Shown here: one piece after another, positions 17,546 to 26,408 of the stretch | Layout: each line of letters opens with the position of its first letter | Position numbering within the stretch: the stretch's first letter is position 1 | Source of the DNA: Planctomycetota bacterium | GTDB taxonomy: Bacteria; Planctomycetota; PUPC01; JACPCR01 | Length of the DNA: 64,000 nt | Assembly: GCA_027625095.1 (NCBI GenBank) | Contig: JAQBXN010000010.1 | Span: forward strand, 46,744 to 110,743 | Direction of reading: 5' to 3' | Program-made: the position numbers and the translations under genes | The notes under the pieces: generated by a model | Database searches by the model: none | Told to the model about the DNA's origin: nothing | The model's input: the letters and a program-made list of their open reading frames with translations, nothing else

Positions 17546-17959
17546 GTGTTTTGCGTAATGCGTAATACGTAATGCTTAATGAGTAAGGGATACTCAATTC
17601 TCGATTGCAGGACAGACCAAAGTAAAGGGCGATGAGATTGATATGTTAGGGTGAGCCTTCTGATGATCAAAGGGTAAAGATCTGTAATTGTCTTCGGCTG
17701 TTTGATTTCCTCGAACTTACACGTGAGCCTTCGGCGTCTCATCGTAGCCACAAGCTGCTGCGAGCTTGCTGGATTGCAGAAACCTGCAAGCTGGCAGCTT
17801 ACGTATTACGTATTACGAAGTAACCGTGGCCCTCTTCTCCGTTGTAGAAGATCTCTGCCCCACACGCACAAGACGATTTCAGACTATCACTGTCAAGGAA
17901 CGCCATTATACGGCCAGATCGCAACGGCCAAATTTCAGCCTTCTCTTACGCTATCAAGC
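17546..17959. other. Intergenic region with repeats, divergent promoters expected
   Basis: This 414-base gap separates two divergent genes. Near 17551-17582 and 17799-17823 are AT-rich runs of TTACG/CGTAA-type motifs in opposite orientation. Between them, at 17752-17800, is a hairpin with arms AAGCTGCTGCGAGCTTGC and GCAAGCTGGCAGCTT. I see no convincing gene; the open frame upstream of the kinase start lacks similarity to the kinase family. Confidence 0.6.
17743..17802. repeat. CGTAGC-type hairpin repeat, copy 1
   Basis: The element starts TCGTAGCCACAAGCTGCTGC and forms a long stem-loop. A related element, TCGTAGCAACATGCTGCTGC, is at 60092, and an inverted relation CGTAGC...GCTACG is at 43821-43845. 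All three are intergenic, so this looks like a dispersed palindromic family. Confidence 0.5.
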
Positions 17960-19174
17960 ATGTTCATCATCGCCGATGATTTCAGCGGTTGCACCGATGC
18001 TCAGGTCCAGTTGCTGCCCTTTGGGCTGAGCGCAGTTTCTGTTCTGCCGGGGAAAGACCTCACGCCTTTCCTTGGAAAACACGATTGCCTGATACTCGAT
18101 AACGAAGCCAGAGCGGGGACCTCTCAGACGGCCTATAGGAACACCCTGGAGATGCTCGAATCGATTCCGCTCGGAAAAGAAACCATATTCAAGAAGATTG
18201 ACTCAACCTTCCGCGGCAACATCGGTGCAGAATTGGATGCGTTGTCAGATCGCCAGAAACTCCAGGTGTGCCCGGTCGTATGCAGCTATCCAGCCAACGG
18301 CAGGACGACTGTCCACGGCGAACTCTTTGTTGATGGGAAAAGAATCTCGGAGACTTCGTTTGCGCATGACCCTCACTACCCGATGACAAACCCCAGACTT
18401 AAAGAAGTGTTGGCAAGCCAGACAAAAAGGATGGTAGGCGAGATCGATATCACAACTGTTCGCCAGGGATCGAAGGCACTGGTTACTGCATTCGAAAACT
18501 CGGATTGTGGTTACCTGATTCTGGATGCTGAGACAGACAGCGATCTCGCTTTGATTGCCCAGGCGTTACATGAGCTTTCTCTTCAGTCGCTTGCCGGGTC
18601 TGCCGCGATGCTTCGTGCTTTCCTGGCGAATCACAATGAGGCCCGCCATCCAACAGGGCCTTCACATGGCTTTGATTCGCCGGTACTGGTTGTTTCGGGC
18701 AGCTTGCACGATCGGTCTTCGCGCCAGGCCGGATGCCTGGCTCGAGAGTACGGATTGAAGTCCATCACCCTGAATTTCGAGGTTGAGATGATCAGGGAGG
18801 AACTCATCACGCAGGCGCGCGTCCAACCGGCTCTATTGGCTGAAACATCGAGGGAGAGGCTGGATTGTGCTGAATCGGACTTGGTGAAGGTCTTCGAGCC
18901 TGTGTGTGAAGCGATTCGGGAGGCAGGCATACGGAATCTTTTCCTGACAGGGGGTTGGACCGCATTGGCAGTGATTAAGGGCCTGGAAATCGAGGCCATT
19001 TCTGTTGAACAGGAGATTGAACCCGGTGTAGCTCTGTGCAGGAGTGTGGGCGGCATCGCTGATTATTGCCTGGTAATCAAACCCGGTGGGTTCGGTTCGG
19101 ATGTGGTGATGGTGAAGGCCGTTCGGATGATGCTGGAATCAAGGGGGGATCGAATTGAGGGGCAGGCGAATTAA
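17960..19174 (+). CDS. Four-carbon acid sugar kinase family protein (DUF1537)
   Basis: From the ATG at 17960 the 404-residue product starts MFIIADDFSGCTDAQVQ, the DUF1537 N-terminal signature (IADDFTGAxD), and later has IFKKIDSTFRGNIGAELDA and the C-terminal nucleotide-binding LFLTGGWTA. Such kinases phosphorylate C4 acid sugars such as threonate and erythronate at the 4-OH in the cytosol. Typical partners (PdxA2-like dehydrogenase, aldolase) are not adjacent. The open frame extends 86 codons upstream but without family similarity, so the internal ATG is chosen. Confidence 0.88.
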   Translation: MFIIADDFSGCTDAQVQLLPFGLSAVSVLPGKDLTPFLGKHDCLILDNEARAGTSQTAYRNTLEMLESIPLGKETIFKKIDSTFRGNIGAELDALSDRQKLQVCPVVCSYPANGRTTVHGELFVDGKRISETSFAHDPHYPMTNPRLKEVLASQTKRMVGEIDITTVRQGSKALVTAFENSDCGYLILDAETDSDLALIAQALHELSLQSLAGSAAMLRAFLANHNEARHPTGPSHGFDSPVLVVSGSLHDRSSRQAGCLAREYGLKSITLNFEVEMIREELITQARVQPALLAETSRERLDCAESDLVKVFEPVCEAIREAGIRNLFLTGGWTALAVIKGLEIEAISVEQEIEPGVALCRSVGGIADYCLVIKPGGFGSDVVMVKAVRMMLESRGDRIEGQAN

Positions 19175-19219
19175 GAATCGTCCATGGCATCCGATTCAGG
19201 ATTCAGGATTCCCTATTTC

Positions 19220-20281
19220 TCACCGCTTATCCCCTGCCTGGTGCCAGGCGAAGGGATCCTCGATCAGGCTTATCAGCTTCTGCGGTATGTCATCGAGGTC
19301 GATAATATGATCCACACAGCCTGCCTCAATCGCTGCTCGCGGCATGCCAAAGACGATACATGATGCTGCGCTCTGAGCGATGGTGACCCCACCTTGATTC
19401 TTAATGGCCTGCATGCCTTCGACGCCGTCCCGGCCCATGCCAGTAAGCATCACCCCAATCGCCCGATTACCGTAGACTCTGGCAATGGACTCAAAGAGAG
19501 GTGTAGCCGACGGAATAAAACCACCGACCGGAGCGGATTTATCGAGCCCGATAATGTCACCCCTGCGAGCCACAAGATGAAATCCGTTTGGGGCCACGTA
19601 GACGCTCCCCGGCTCAATGATATCTCCGTTTTGAGCGAGCTTGACATCAAGTGCGGTGCCGGAAAGGAAATGGGTGATGAGCCCATCAGAGAAGCCATCA
19701 CCGATATGTTGAACCACCAGATATGCGGCAGGCAGAGTTACAGGCAGATGTGAGAAAAGATCCGCCAGATGTTGCGGCCCGCCGGTGGATGCAGCGAGTG
19801 CCACAACTTTGGAAGGCACTTTGGCTCGAGAGCCCAGCTTCGGAGTGTCTGCTGGCTTTCGCCTGCCCCTGATATGTGCAATGACGGGCACTTTTGAGAG
19901 GAGGCGGACCTTTTTCCTCAGGTCCACAAAGAATTTGGAATCCTCCTTCATTTCATCACCACTCGGTTTGGGCAGGATGTCAAGAGCCCCGACATCGAGT
20001 GCTTTGAAAGACAATTCAGCGACTGTGAGCTCGATACCAGTAACAACAAGGATCGGTGTAGGCGAATAGGCCATGATCTCTTTGGTGGCCTCGAACCCGT
20101 TCATCTCGGGCATCATGATGTCCATGGTGATGATGTCAGGTTTCAGCTCGCTGGCCTTTTCCACCGCTTCCCGGCCATTGATAGCGGTGCCAACCACTTT
20201 GATCTGCTCATCTAATTCCAGCCGACGGGTCAGGACTTCGCGCACCAACGCTGAATCATCGGCTACTAGAACACGAATCAC
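19220..20281 (-). CDS. cheB: Chemotaxis response regulator protein-glutamate methylesterase CheB
   Basis: Starting at the GTG 20279-20281 (GGAG 6 bases upstream), the 353-residue protein has a receiver domain (VIRVLVADDSALV; phosphorylation site D54 in ITMDIMMPEMNG) and a CheB methylesterase domain with catalytic S165 in ALAASTGGPQ, H192 in VVQHIGDGF and D285 in LTGMGRDG. It removes methyl groups from, and deamidates, chemoreceptors. No cheA, cheR or receptor gene is in the window, so it is an orphan here. A longer open frame upstream overlaps no family sequence and is not used. Confidence 0.95.
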   Translation of the reverse strand: MIRVLVADDSALVREVLTRRLELDEQIKVVGTAINGREAVEKASELKPDIITMDIMMPEMNGFEATKEIMAYSPTPILVVTGIELTVAELSFKALDVGALDILPKPSGDEMKEDSKFFVDLRKKVRLLSKVPVIAHIRGRRKPADTPKLGSRAKVPSKVVALAASTGGPQHLADLFSHLPVTLPAAYLVVQHIGDGFSDGLITHFLSGTALDVKLAQNGDIIEPGSVYVAPNGFHLVARRGDIIGLDKSAPVGGFIPSATPLFESIARVYGNRAIGVMLTGMGRDGVEGMQAIKNQGGVTIAQSAASCIVFGMPRAAIEAGCVDHIIDLDDIPQKLISLIEDPFAWHQAGDKR

Positions 20282-20351
20282 AAGATGCTCCCGATTGGAG
20301 GAATGACCCTGTCGCAGCAGCTCCCGTATATGGAAACGGTGCTGATAGGCT

Positions 20352-21188
20352 CTACAGCTTCCTGGTGTAGAGCCAGTCGGACATATCCAAAGTTTTTGTC
20401 CGAATAAAACCGAGGTCGTTAAAAAATTTGACCTCCTCCCGGCTGTACACACGCACATTGACCTCATCCTTTGGGAGTTCAATGGGCCCACGTGTGCAGA
20501 AGCGATGCACGGTACCACGCACCAGCTTGATGAAATTTATACCCTTCGGAGGCGCCATCCCAAAAACAATCCTTTGTTCATCTGGGAAGCCCTCAAAATG
20601 GCCAATGACAGTCTGATCTTTGGCAACAACAAAAAAGTTTTCTTTCTTTGAAGCAAAAAGTTTCGGGGGAATATCTAGCAGGATGCCATGTGCACGCTGA
20701 TGAAAGACCTTTGAAGCTTCAACGAGCTTGGTCTCATCCCCTTTCCTAAGCGGGCGGAATACCAGCGAATCGATGTACTCGATCATGCTCTCCCATTCAT
20801 CCCACTGCGGCTGGATCTTATCGGCAAGATCCCCGATAGCGCGCTGCAGAGAATCGTAGGTACGCAGCATTGCCGGCGGAAAAATGTCCTGGAATCGTCC
20901 ACTATAATAAACGTAGCGATCAATCTTCTGCTTAAACTCCGTCAGCTCACTCATTGTCGTCTGAATGACACTTGCCGGGTAAAAGTGTTTGTTGGCGGCC
21001 TTATATCTTTCTTCGATTTCCCTGAGACTGGCGAACAGGGACTCAGTACGCACGCGCTTGAGTTCTTCAGCGAGCTTGTCCTTAGTTCTTTCCTTTTGTT
21101 CTTGTTCGATGAGCTTCCGCTCTTCAGATGCAGCCTCAACCTTTGGCCGAATGGCCATCAATTGCTCTCGGAACGATTTCATTTCCAT
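20352..21188 (-). CDS. Uncharacterised coiled-coil protein with GNAT-like C-terminus
   Basis: A 278-residue cytosolic protein. Residues about 8-70 are a highly charged coiled coil (EERKLIEQEQKERTKDKLAE); the middle is helical. From about residue 180 there are alternating strands (FFVVAKDQTVIGHFEG, INFIKLVRGTVHRF, VRVYSREEVKFFNDLGFI) that resemble the last part of a GNAT fold, but the acetyl-CoA loop R-x-x-G-x-G/A is missing. AGGA lies 8 bases before the ATG. It is 70 bases upstream of cheB on the same strand, so the two may be co-transcribed. Function unknown. Confidence 0.72.
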   Translation of the reverse strand: MEMKSFREQLMAIRPKVEAASEERKLIEQEQKERTKDKLAEELKRVRTESLFASLREIEERYKAANKHFYPASVIQTTMSELTEFKQKIDRYVYYSGRFQDIFPPAMLRTYDSLQRAIGDLADKIQPQWDEWESMIEYIDSLVFRPLRKGDETKLVEASKVFHQRAHGILLDIPPKLFASKKENFFVVAKDQTVIGHFEGFPDEQRIVFGMAPPKGINFIKLVRGTVHRFCTRGPIELPKDEVNVRVYSREEVKFFNDLGFIRTKTLDMSDWLYTRKL

Positions 21189-21472
21189 GGCTTTTCCTGC
21201 CTTTTCAAAATGTCATTTTGCCCATTTCAGAAGGGCGAGGATGCTAGCAAAAGGGCTCCGGCAAGTCAAAGGAGCGGGCTGGATCGAATTCTGGTAACAG
21301 GGATAGGCCTTCCGGGAGCCGCCGGCATGGATCCCACAACAAAAAATCATGAATATTACGTCTGAGCACAACAGTAAATTCAAATCCCGTTGGGAAAGTA
21401 GTACGGACCACAGTTATCCTGCTGGGCGGATCGTTTCCTGGTTTTTCTTATTCAATTTTTTGACAGGCACTT

Positions 21473-23098
21473 ATGAAAGCGCGTTGGTTCGTTCGTGGTG
21501 ACATTGATGGTTTTTTTGGCCTGGCCCTGGACAACCTCGTTCAGCTCCTCCTGATCGATTCGCTCTGCCGGTACGTGATCGGTCTGCCGGAGGACATCCT
21601 GTACGGGCGGATTCTGCCAGGGGCCGCAGTCTCACTGTTGGTGGGCAACCTCTTTTATTCGTGGCAGGCGATGAAGATAGCCAGGGAAACCGGGCGTGAC
21701 GACATCTGCGCGCTCCCTTACGGAATCAATACCGTCTCTTTATTTGCTCACGTATTTCTGGTGATGCTGCCAGCGAAGATCCTAGCAATGCAGGCGGGCG
21801 CAGATGAAGAGGCCGCAGCACGTATCGCCTGGCAGGCCGGACTGGTGGCCTGTGTGGGATCAGGGCTCATCGAATTCGCGGGCGCCTTCGTCGCTGAAAA
21901 AATCCGGAAGGCAACTCCAAGAGCCGCACTGCTTTCGACACTTGCCGGCATCGCGCTGACATTCATATCGCTCGGGTTCATCTACCGCACCTTTGCCAGG
22001 CCAATCGTAGGCCTGACGACTCTTGGTATCGTCATGCTCATTTATTTTGGGAAGGTGAGATTCAAGGGTCGCATCCCCGGCGGGCTTGTGGCCGTTGCCA
22101 TTGGCACAGGGCTGGCCTGGATGCTGGGAATCGCGCCTGGCGAGAATCAGCCCGGTGGCATCAGCCTGCACCTTCCCATTCCGGTCTTCGGCGATCTGCT
22201 CAAAGGATTCGGTGGACACTTCACTACTTACATGTCGGTCATCATTCCGATGGGACTCTTTAATGTGATCGGCTCGCTCCAGAACATCGAATCTGCTGAA
22301 GCTGCCGGAGACAAGTTTGATACACGAACTTCCCTGGCGGTGAACGGTATTGGCACTCTATGCGCCGCCGTATTCGGTTCTTGCTTTCCAACCACCATTT
22401 ACATCGGTCATCCGGGCTGGAAAGGTCTCGGCGCCCGCATTGGATATTCTGTGTTGAATGGCGCATTCATCACCATCATCTGCCTCACGGGCACTCTCGC
22501 TCACATCGTTTGGGCTGTGCCGATCGATGCGGGTATGGCCATCGTGATCTGGATCGGAATCGTAATAACTGCACAGGCGTTTCAGGCGACACCAAGAGAG
22601 CACGCACCTGCAGTTGTCATAGGTCTTCTTCCAGCCGTAGGCGCGTGGGGAGCGACCATCCTGATCAAGAATTCCCTGCGCGTCGGAATGACGGCTTCAC
22701 ACAAGATGTATAAGGATGCAGGCGAGTTCATCAATGATGAGGTCAAACAGAAATCATTTCTTGATGCCAAGGAAATTTTCCTCGATGAATTTCAAAAGAT
22801 GGACGTCTGGGTGCACGGCGCATTTGCACTCGAACAAGGCTTCATCTTCACCGCCATGCTGCTCTCCGCGGCAACCGTATCCATCATCGAAAGGAAATTT
22901 TTTGCCGCGGCAGTGTGGGCATGGATCGGCGCCGCGCTATCCATCGCCGGGTTGATGCATGCCTACCAGTGGACTCCCGGGGACACTGCCATTCACCTCA
23001 CCCCAGCATGGGAATGGGCCATGGCCTACGCCATCATGGGCGCATGTTTTCTCGCCGCAAAATGGGTAACGGAACCGGTGGAGGGAGCGGGGCACTGA
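21473..23098 (+). CDS. NCS2/xanthine-uracil permease family transporter
   Basis: A 541-residue integral membrane protein with about 12-14 hydrophobic segments. The order of motifs, DGFFGLALDNLVQLLLI at the start, ALPYGINTVS, MGLFNVIGSLQNIESAEAAG and LAVNGIGTLCAAVFGSCFP, fits the NCS2 purine/pyrimidine permease fold, closest to the AzgA-like branch. A hydrophilic loop at about 405-445 (MTASHKMYKDAGEF) is longer than in typical members. Probable substrate is a nucleobase or similar anion, by proton symport in the inner membrane. No purine genes are next to it. Confidence 0.85.
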   Translation: MKARWFVRGDIDGFFGLALDNLVQLLLIDSLCRYVIGLPEDILYGRILPGAAVSLLVGNLFYSWQAMKIARETGRDDICALPYGINTVSLFAHVFLVMLPAKILAMQAGADEEAAARIAWQAGLVACVGSGLIEFAGAFVAEKIRKATPRAALLSTLAGIALTFISLGFIYRTFARPIVGLTTLGIVMLIYFGKVRFKGRIPGGLVAVAIGTGLAWMLGIAPGENQPGGISLHLPIPVFGDLLKGFGGHFTTYMSVIIPMGLFNVIGSLQNIESAEAAGDKFDTRTSLAVNGIGTLCAAVFGSCFPTTIYIGHPGWKGLGARIGYSVLNGAFITIICLTGTLAHIVWAVPIDAGMAIVIWIGIVITAQAFQATPREHAPAVVIGLLPAVGAWGATILIKNSLRVGMTASHKMYKDAGEFINDEVKQKSFLDAKEIFLDEFQKMDVWVHGAFALEQGFIFTAMLLSAATVSIIERKFFAAAVWAWIGAALSIAGLMHAYQWTPGDTAIHLTPAWEWAMAYAIMGACFLAAKWVTEPVEGAGH

Positions 23099-23158
23099 AA
23101 GTGAAGTAATGATGACTTTCAGTAGAATCTGTCACGATCATTATTCAAGGAGTCCGTT

Positions 23159-23500
23159 ATGGCACTAGTAGAAAACCTCGTCGCATTACCTCCCCCCATC
23201 AAGAAAGACGAAGGAGGAGTTTTTCGAGTCGGGGGCACCCGGGTGCGTCTTGATACGGTGATTGCCGCGTTTAATACGGGCAGTTCGCCTGATGAGATTC
23301 TCTCGAAATATCCATCCCTCGAGCTGGCGGACGTCTATTCGGTTGTGACCTATTACCTTTGGCATCGAGATGAGATTGATGCCTATTTGGAAGAGCAGGG
23401 CAAGGTTTCAAAATCAGTCAGGGAAAGCAACGAAAGGCGATTTCCTCCCGATGGAATTCGTGAGAAGCTCCTCGCAAGAAAGCTGGTAGAAGACCAGTGA
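23159..23500 (+). CDS. DUF433 domain antitoxin
   Basis: A 113-residue protein with the DUF433 core at about 20-70: GGTRVRLDTVIAAFNTGSSP, DEILSKYPSLELADVYSVV and YYLWHRDEIDAYL. DUF433 proteins are winged-helix-like antitoxins commonly paired with DUF5615 PIN-fold proteins, as here. AAGGAG lies 7 bases before the ATG, and the stop overlaps the next start (GTGA). Likely autoregulates the pair, by family analogy. Confidence 0.9.
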   Translation: MALVENLVALPPPIKKDEGGVFRVGGTRVRLDTVIAAFNTGSSPDEILSKYPSLELADVYSVVTYYLWHRDEIDAYLEEQGKVSKSVRESNERRFPPDGIREKLLARKLVEDQ

Positions 23501-23850
23501 TCAGGTTTCTGGCTGACGAAGATTTCGACAACGACATCATTCGTGGCCTCCTTCACCGAAGGGACAAAACCGATATTACGCGTGTGCAGGATGAAGGACT
23601 GTCTGGAGAAGATGATTCTGCAGTTCTGGAATGGTCGGCGAGCAACGGGCGAGTCTTACTCACGCATGACGTAAATACAATGACCGCGGAGGCCTACAAC
23701 AGGCTGGAGTCAGGCCTACACATGCCCGGAATTATTGTGGTGCCGCAATCCGCCAGTATTGAGATAGTCATTGATGACCTCTGCCTGATCGCTGATTGTA
23801 GCGAGGGTCAAGACTGGGAGGGCCAAGTCAGATATCTGCCCTTGCAGTGA
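23497..23850 (+). CDS. DUF5615 family PIN-like toxin
   Basis: A 117-residue protein starting at a GTG that overlaps the antitoxin stop. It has IRFLADEDFDNDIIRGLL with the first acidic residues, LSGEDDSAVLEWSA in the middle, and RVLLTHDVNTM with the later acidic cluster, as in the Mut7-C/DUF5615 PIN-like fold. By family it is a probable RNase toxin of a type II system. Complete acidic set suggests it is intact. Confidence 0.88.
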   Translation: MIRFLADEDFDNDIIRGLLHRRDKTDITRVQDEGLSGEDDSAVLEWSASNGRVLLTHDVNTMTAEAYNRLESGLHMPGIIVVPQSASIEIVIDDLCLIADCSEGQDWEGQVRYLPLQ

Positions 23851-23863
23851 ATCAGCACTTCAC

Positions 23864-26227
23864 TTATTCCACCTTCCTGATACTCAATTTATCAAGAAAC
23901 GCGGTCACTTTGGCAGCGTTGTATGAGTGAATCCAGACCTGGATGTATGCCGTGCCTTCGGGTGGTGAGAATGGATAGGAAAATGGTAGCCACTCGTTGA
24001 GTTTTGCGTCAGGGGTGCCGATGGCTGCGATGTGACCTTGAGGGTTGGTCTGCTCGTTCAGGAGCTTCTGGTCTTTGCTGTAATACTTCACATACAGGCC
24101 GACGCCGCTGCCGGATTCGTGGAATATTTCGCCCTCAAACTTATAGCGTTGGCCGTGGGCAATGGGGACAAAAGATGAGCTGACGTTCGACCCATTCTGG
24201 TCTTCGTTGTCCGATATCTTGAGGGAGTATTTCCCATCTGCGGCCTGCACATCTGAAATGCTTGACATGGAATCCTTTCGGACAGACCAGGCCCAATTCC
24301 CCGATTCGAAGCCGCCGTTTTGCAGAAGTTCACCGTCCGGCGACTGCATCGGCGAAGCGGGGGTTATGGTGAGTGAAATCTCTGCCTTCTGGACCGACTG
24401 CTTGAATCGCAAGCCCAGGCGAAGTGGAAGTGACGGAGCCGTGATGTCCTCTCGAATAACTTCGGGGAGAACTTCGAATGGCCCCGAAGTCTCGATCTCC
24501 ACCTTCACCGCGACATCTGCCTCATAAATGAGGAGTGAAGTATCGGAGGTCTGCCTCCATCCTCCGAAAATGATCAATGCGGTTTCGAATGTTGCCGGCT
24601 CCGAAAGCTCGACTGTGTCCGTCACTCTCAACGAGGTGCTTTCCAGGCGAGAGTAGGTGAAGGTTCGTTCGAGCCGCTCGATCGTCTTAACGTCGTACGC
24701 CGCTTTGAGGTCAAGGATGAAGGTGTCCTGCTCAGGCGTGAACTCGGCCTTGAGCACCCTGGCCGCGGCTGCCCGGCCCTTTCGCTGCAGCTTGCCGGCA
24801 ATCAGAGGGACAGGATGGCCGTAAGAATTGAGGACTTTGCTGTCGTATCGGCGGCCACTGAATGTGCGGGCGGTGTAGACTTCTGAACCGGGGTCGACGA
24901 GCAAGGCGCGTTGTCCGGAAACGACAATGAACGTTCCAACATCATTGTGATTGTGGTGTTCATCGTTGTGACCACCCTTGAGTGCAACGGCGAGTCCTCC
25001 GGAGTCGTTGGGACGACAGACGAGGACGCCCGCTTCCTTGAAATAGGCCCTGGCATTCTCACCCAGATCTATGGTGCCCTGAGCCGGCTGCGCTCGCGTG
25101 TGCAGGCCCTTTTTGGGGTTTCGCGAGCCATCTTCGGGAAAGGTGAGGAGCATGATTTCGAAAAGACTTCCGGTTGGTGAGTTCGTATCGAGGCTTTCGT
25201 ATTTCTCCAGGCCGAGGCCGAAACGCTGGCTCAGGAACTGCATGTACCTGATGTTGGGCTTCGAACTCACGGAGCAATCGGCAAAGGAAGGGTAGATACC
25301 ATTCATAATCTCAATGCGGCTGGCAAAGAGGGCAGGCTGGATGGCATTCTCCCGCGCCTGAAGATCGATCCTGCCTTTCGTGGCCCGGTAGATGGCCTCG
25401 GACAGAAGAATGTAATGACCGAAACCGTAGTTCCAGTAGCCCATGCCTTCGCTGCAATAGCCATCGCTGGTAAATCCCTTCAGAAAATTTTGGGAATAAG
25501 CCATCGCTGACTGAATGACTCTGACTCTCTCTTCCCTTGAATCCGCAAGGGTGATGGCTGCGCCCGTGACGCCGGCGAGGCAGACCGCGTTCCAGTTGTT
25601 CGTGCCACGTGTCCACCAGTTCTCTTTGCGTTTGCCGTCGGCCATTTCGATAAAGGGATCGAGCACACGCCGCCGTACATTTTCCAGGATGAGTTTCTGA
25701 ATCTCCGCATTCAGCTTGTCGCCGAGCAGATGCTTCACTGTAGCGAGCTCCCAACCGAGGGCAGATGAGGCGAGATCGATGTCGATTTCTTTACCATTGA
25801 AATTCCTGAGACCGCGGTCATGTGCGGGCATCACCCAGGTGCGTTCGGAGCAAAGCACCTGGATGATTTCCTCCAGTGGCTGAATGAAGCGGCCCTTGTT
25901 TTCCAGGCATTCTGCCAGCGTCAGAACTCGGACGCGAGACCTTCGCTGGCCTGCCACTCGTTGCCATCGTGAACGGTTGCCGGTCTTGGAAAACTCAAGG
26001 TAGAGTTCGTCAGGCTGATCCGGTACCGGTGTGGCCTTCAGTGACTCCGCCTGTCCGATGAGCTTGCTCCAATCTGGGTTGCCAGCAAGCTCGTCCCACG
26101 CTTCCCGTTGGCTGATGGTTGGCCCGAAGCCTTCAGCGGTGTCGGGCAGGAATGCTGCCCACTCCGGCTCTTCTGTATGGAGGGATAACGGCAGGATGGC
26201 CAGAGCGGACAGAATGATTCGGCACAT
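23864..26227 (-). CDS. Heparinase II/III-like polysaccharide lyase with C-terminal carbohydrate-binding domain
   Basis: From the ATG at 26225-26227 (AAGGAAA upstream) the 787-residue product has a signal peptide (CRIILSALAILPLSLHTEE), an alpha/alpha toroid domain at about 100-340 with WWTRGTNNWNAVC and SEGMGYWNYGFGHY, and the heparinase II/III beta domain with NDEHHNHNDVGTFIV. The C-terminal 140 residues (LLQNGGFESGNWAWSV, then SLKISD) form a CBM4/9-like jelly roll. Such lyases cleave uronic-acid polysaccharides by beta-elimination in the periplasm or outside. The substrate could be alginate-, heparin- or ulvan-like; not resolvable. Confidence 0.88.
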   Translation of the reverse strand: MCRIILSALAILPLSLHTEEPEWAAFLPDTAEGFGPTISQREAWDELAGNPDWSKLIGQAESLKATPVPDQPDELYLEFSKTGNRSRWQRVAGQRRSRVRVLTLAECLENKGRFIQPLEEIIQVLCSERTWVMPAHDRGLRNFNGKEIDIDLASSALGWELATVKHLLGDKLNAEIQKLILENVRRRVLDPFIEMADGKRKENWWTRGTNNWNAVCLAGVTGAAITLADSREERVRVIQSAMAYSQNFLKGFTSDGYCSEGMGYWNYGFGHYILLSEAIYRATKGRIDLQARENAIQPALFASRIEIMNGIYPSFADCSVSSKPNIRYMQFLSQRFGLGLEKYESLDTNSPTGSLFEIMLLTFPEDGSRNPKKGLHTRAQPAQGTIDLGENARAYFKEAGVLVCRPNDSGGLAVALKGGHNDEHHNHNDVGTFIVVSGQRALLVDPGSEVYTARTFSGRRYDSKVLNSYGHPVPLIAGKLQRKGRAAAARVLKAEFTPEQDTFILDLKAAYDVKTIERLERTFTYSRLESTSLRVTDTVELSEPATFETALIIFGGWRQTSDTSLLIYEADVAVKVEIETSGPFEVLPEVIREDITAPSLPLRLGLRFKQSVQKAEISLTITPASPMQSPDGELLQNGGFESGNWAWSVRKDSMSSISDVQAADGKYSLKISDNEDQNGSNVSSSFVPIAHGQRYKFEGEIFHESGSGVGLYVKYYSKDQKLLNEQTNPQGHIAAIGTPDAKLNEWLPFSYPFSPPEGTAYIQVWIHSYNAAKVTAFLDKLSIRKVE

Positions 26228-26408
26228 GTATTTTCCTTCTGTCGATTGCAAAGGAATAGCTGGAGTCTTCCATCCCTTCATTCGTAATAGATAAGTCGCT
26301 TATGGTTCCTGTAACGGTCGCTGGACGCCCTGTAGCTTTGAAATCTGATTCACCTGCCAGCAAGCTGGGGAGGAGCCTTTAAGAATCGCTGAATTTCGGC
26401 GTAAGGGA

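Noticed and set aside
17702..17959. N-terminal extension of the acid sugar kinase
   Set aside because: The 86 upstream codons read through hairpin repeats and show no similarity to the family, whose conserved start is MFIIADD.
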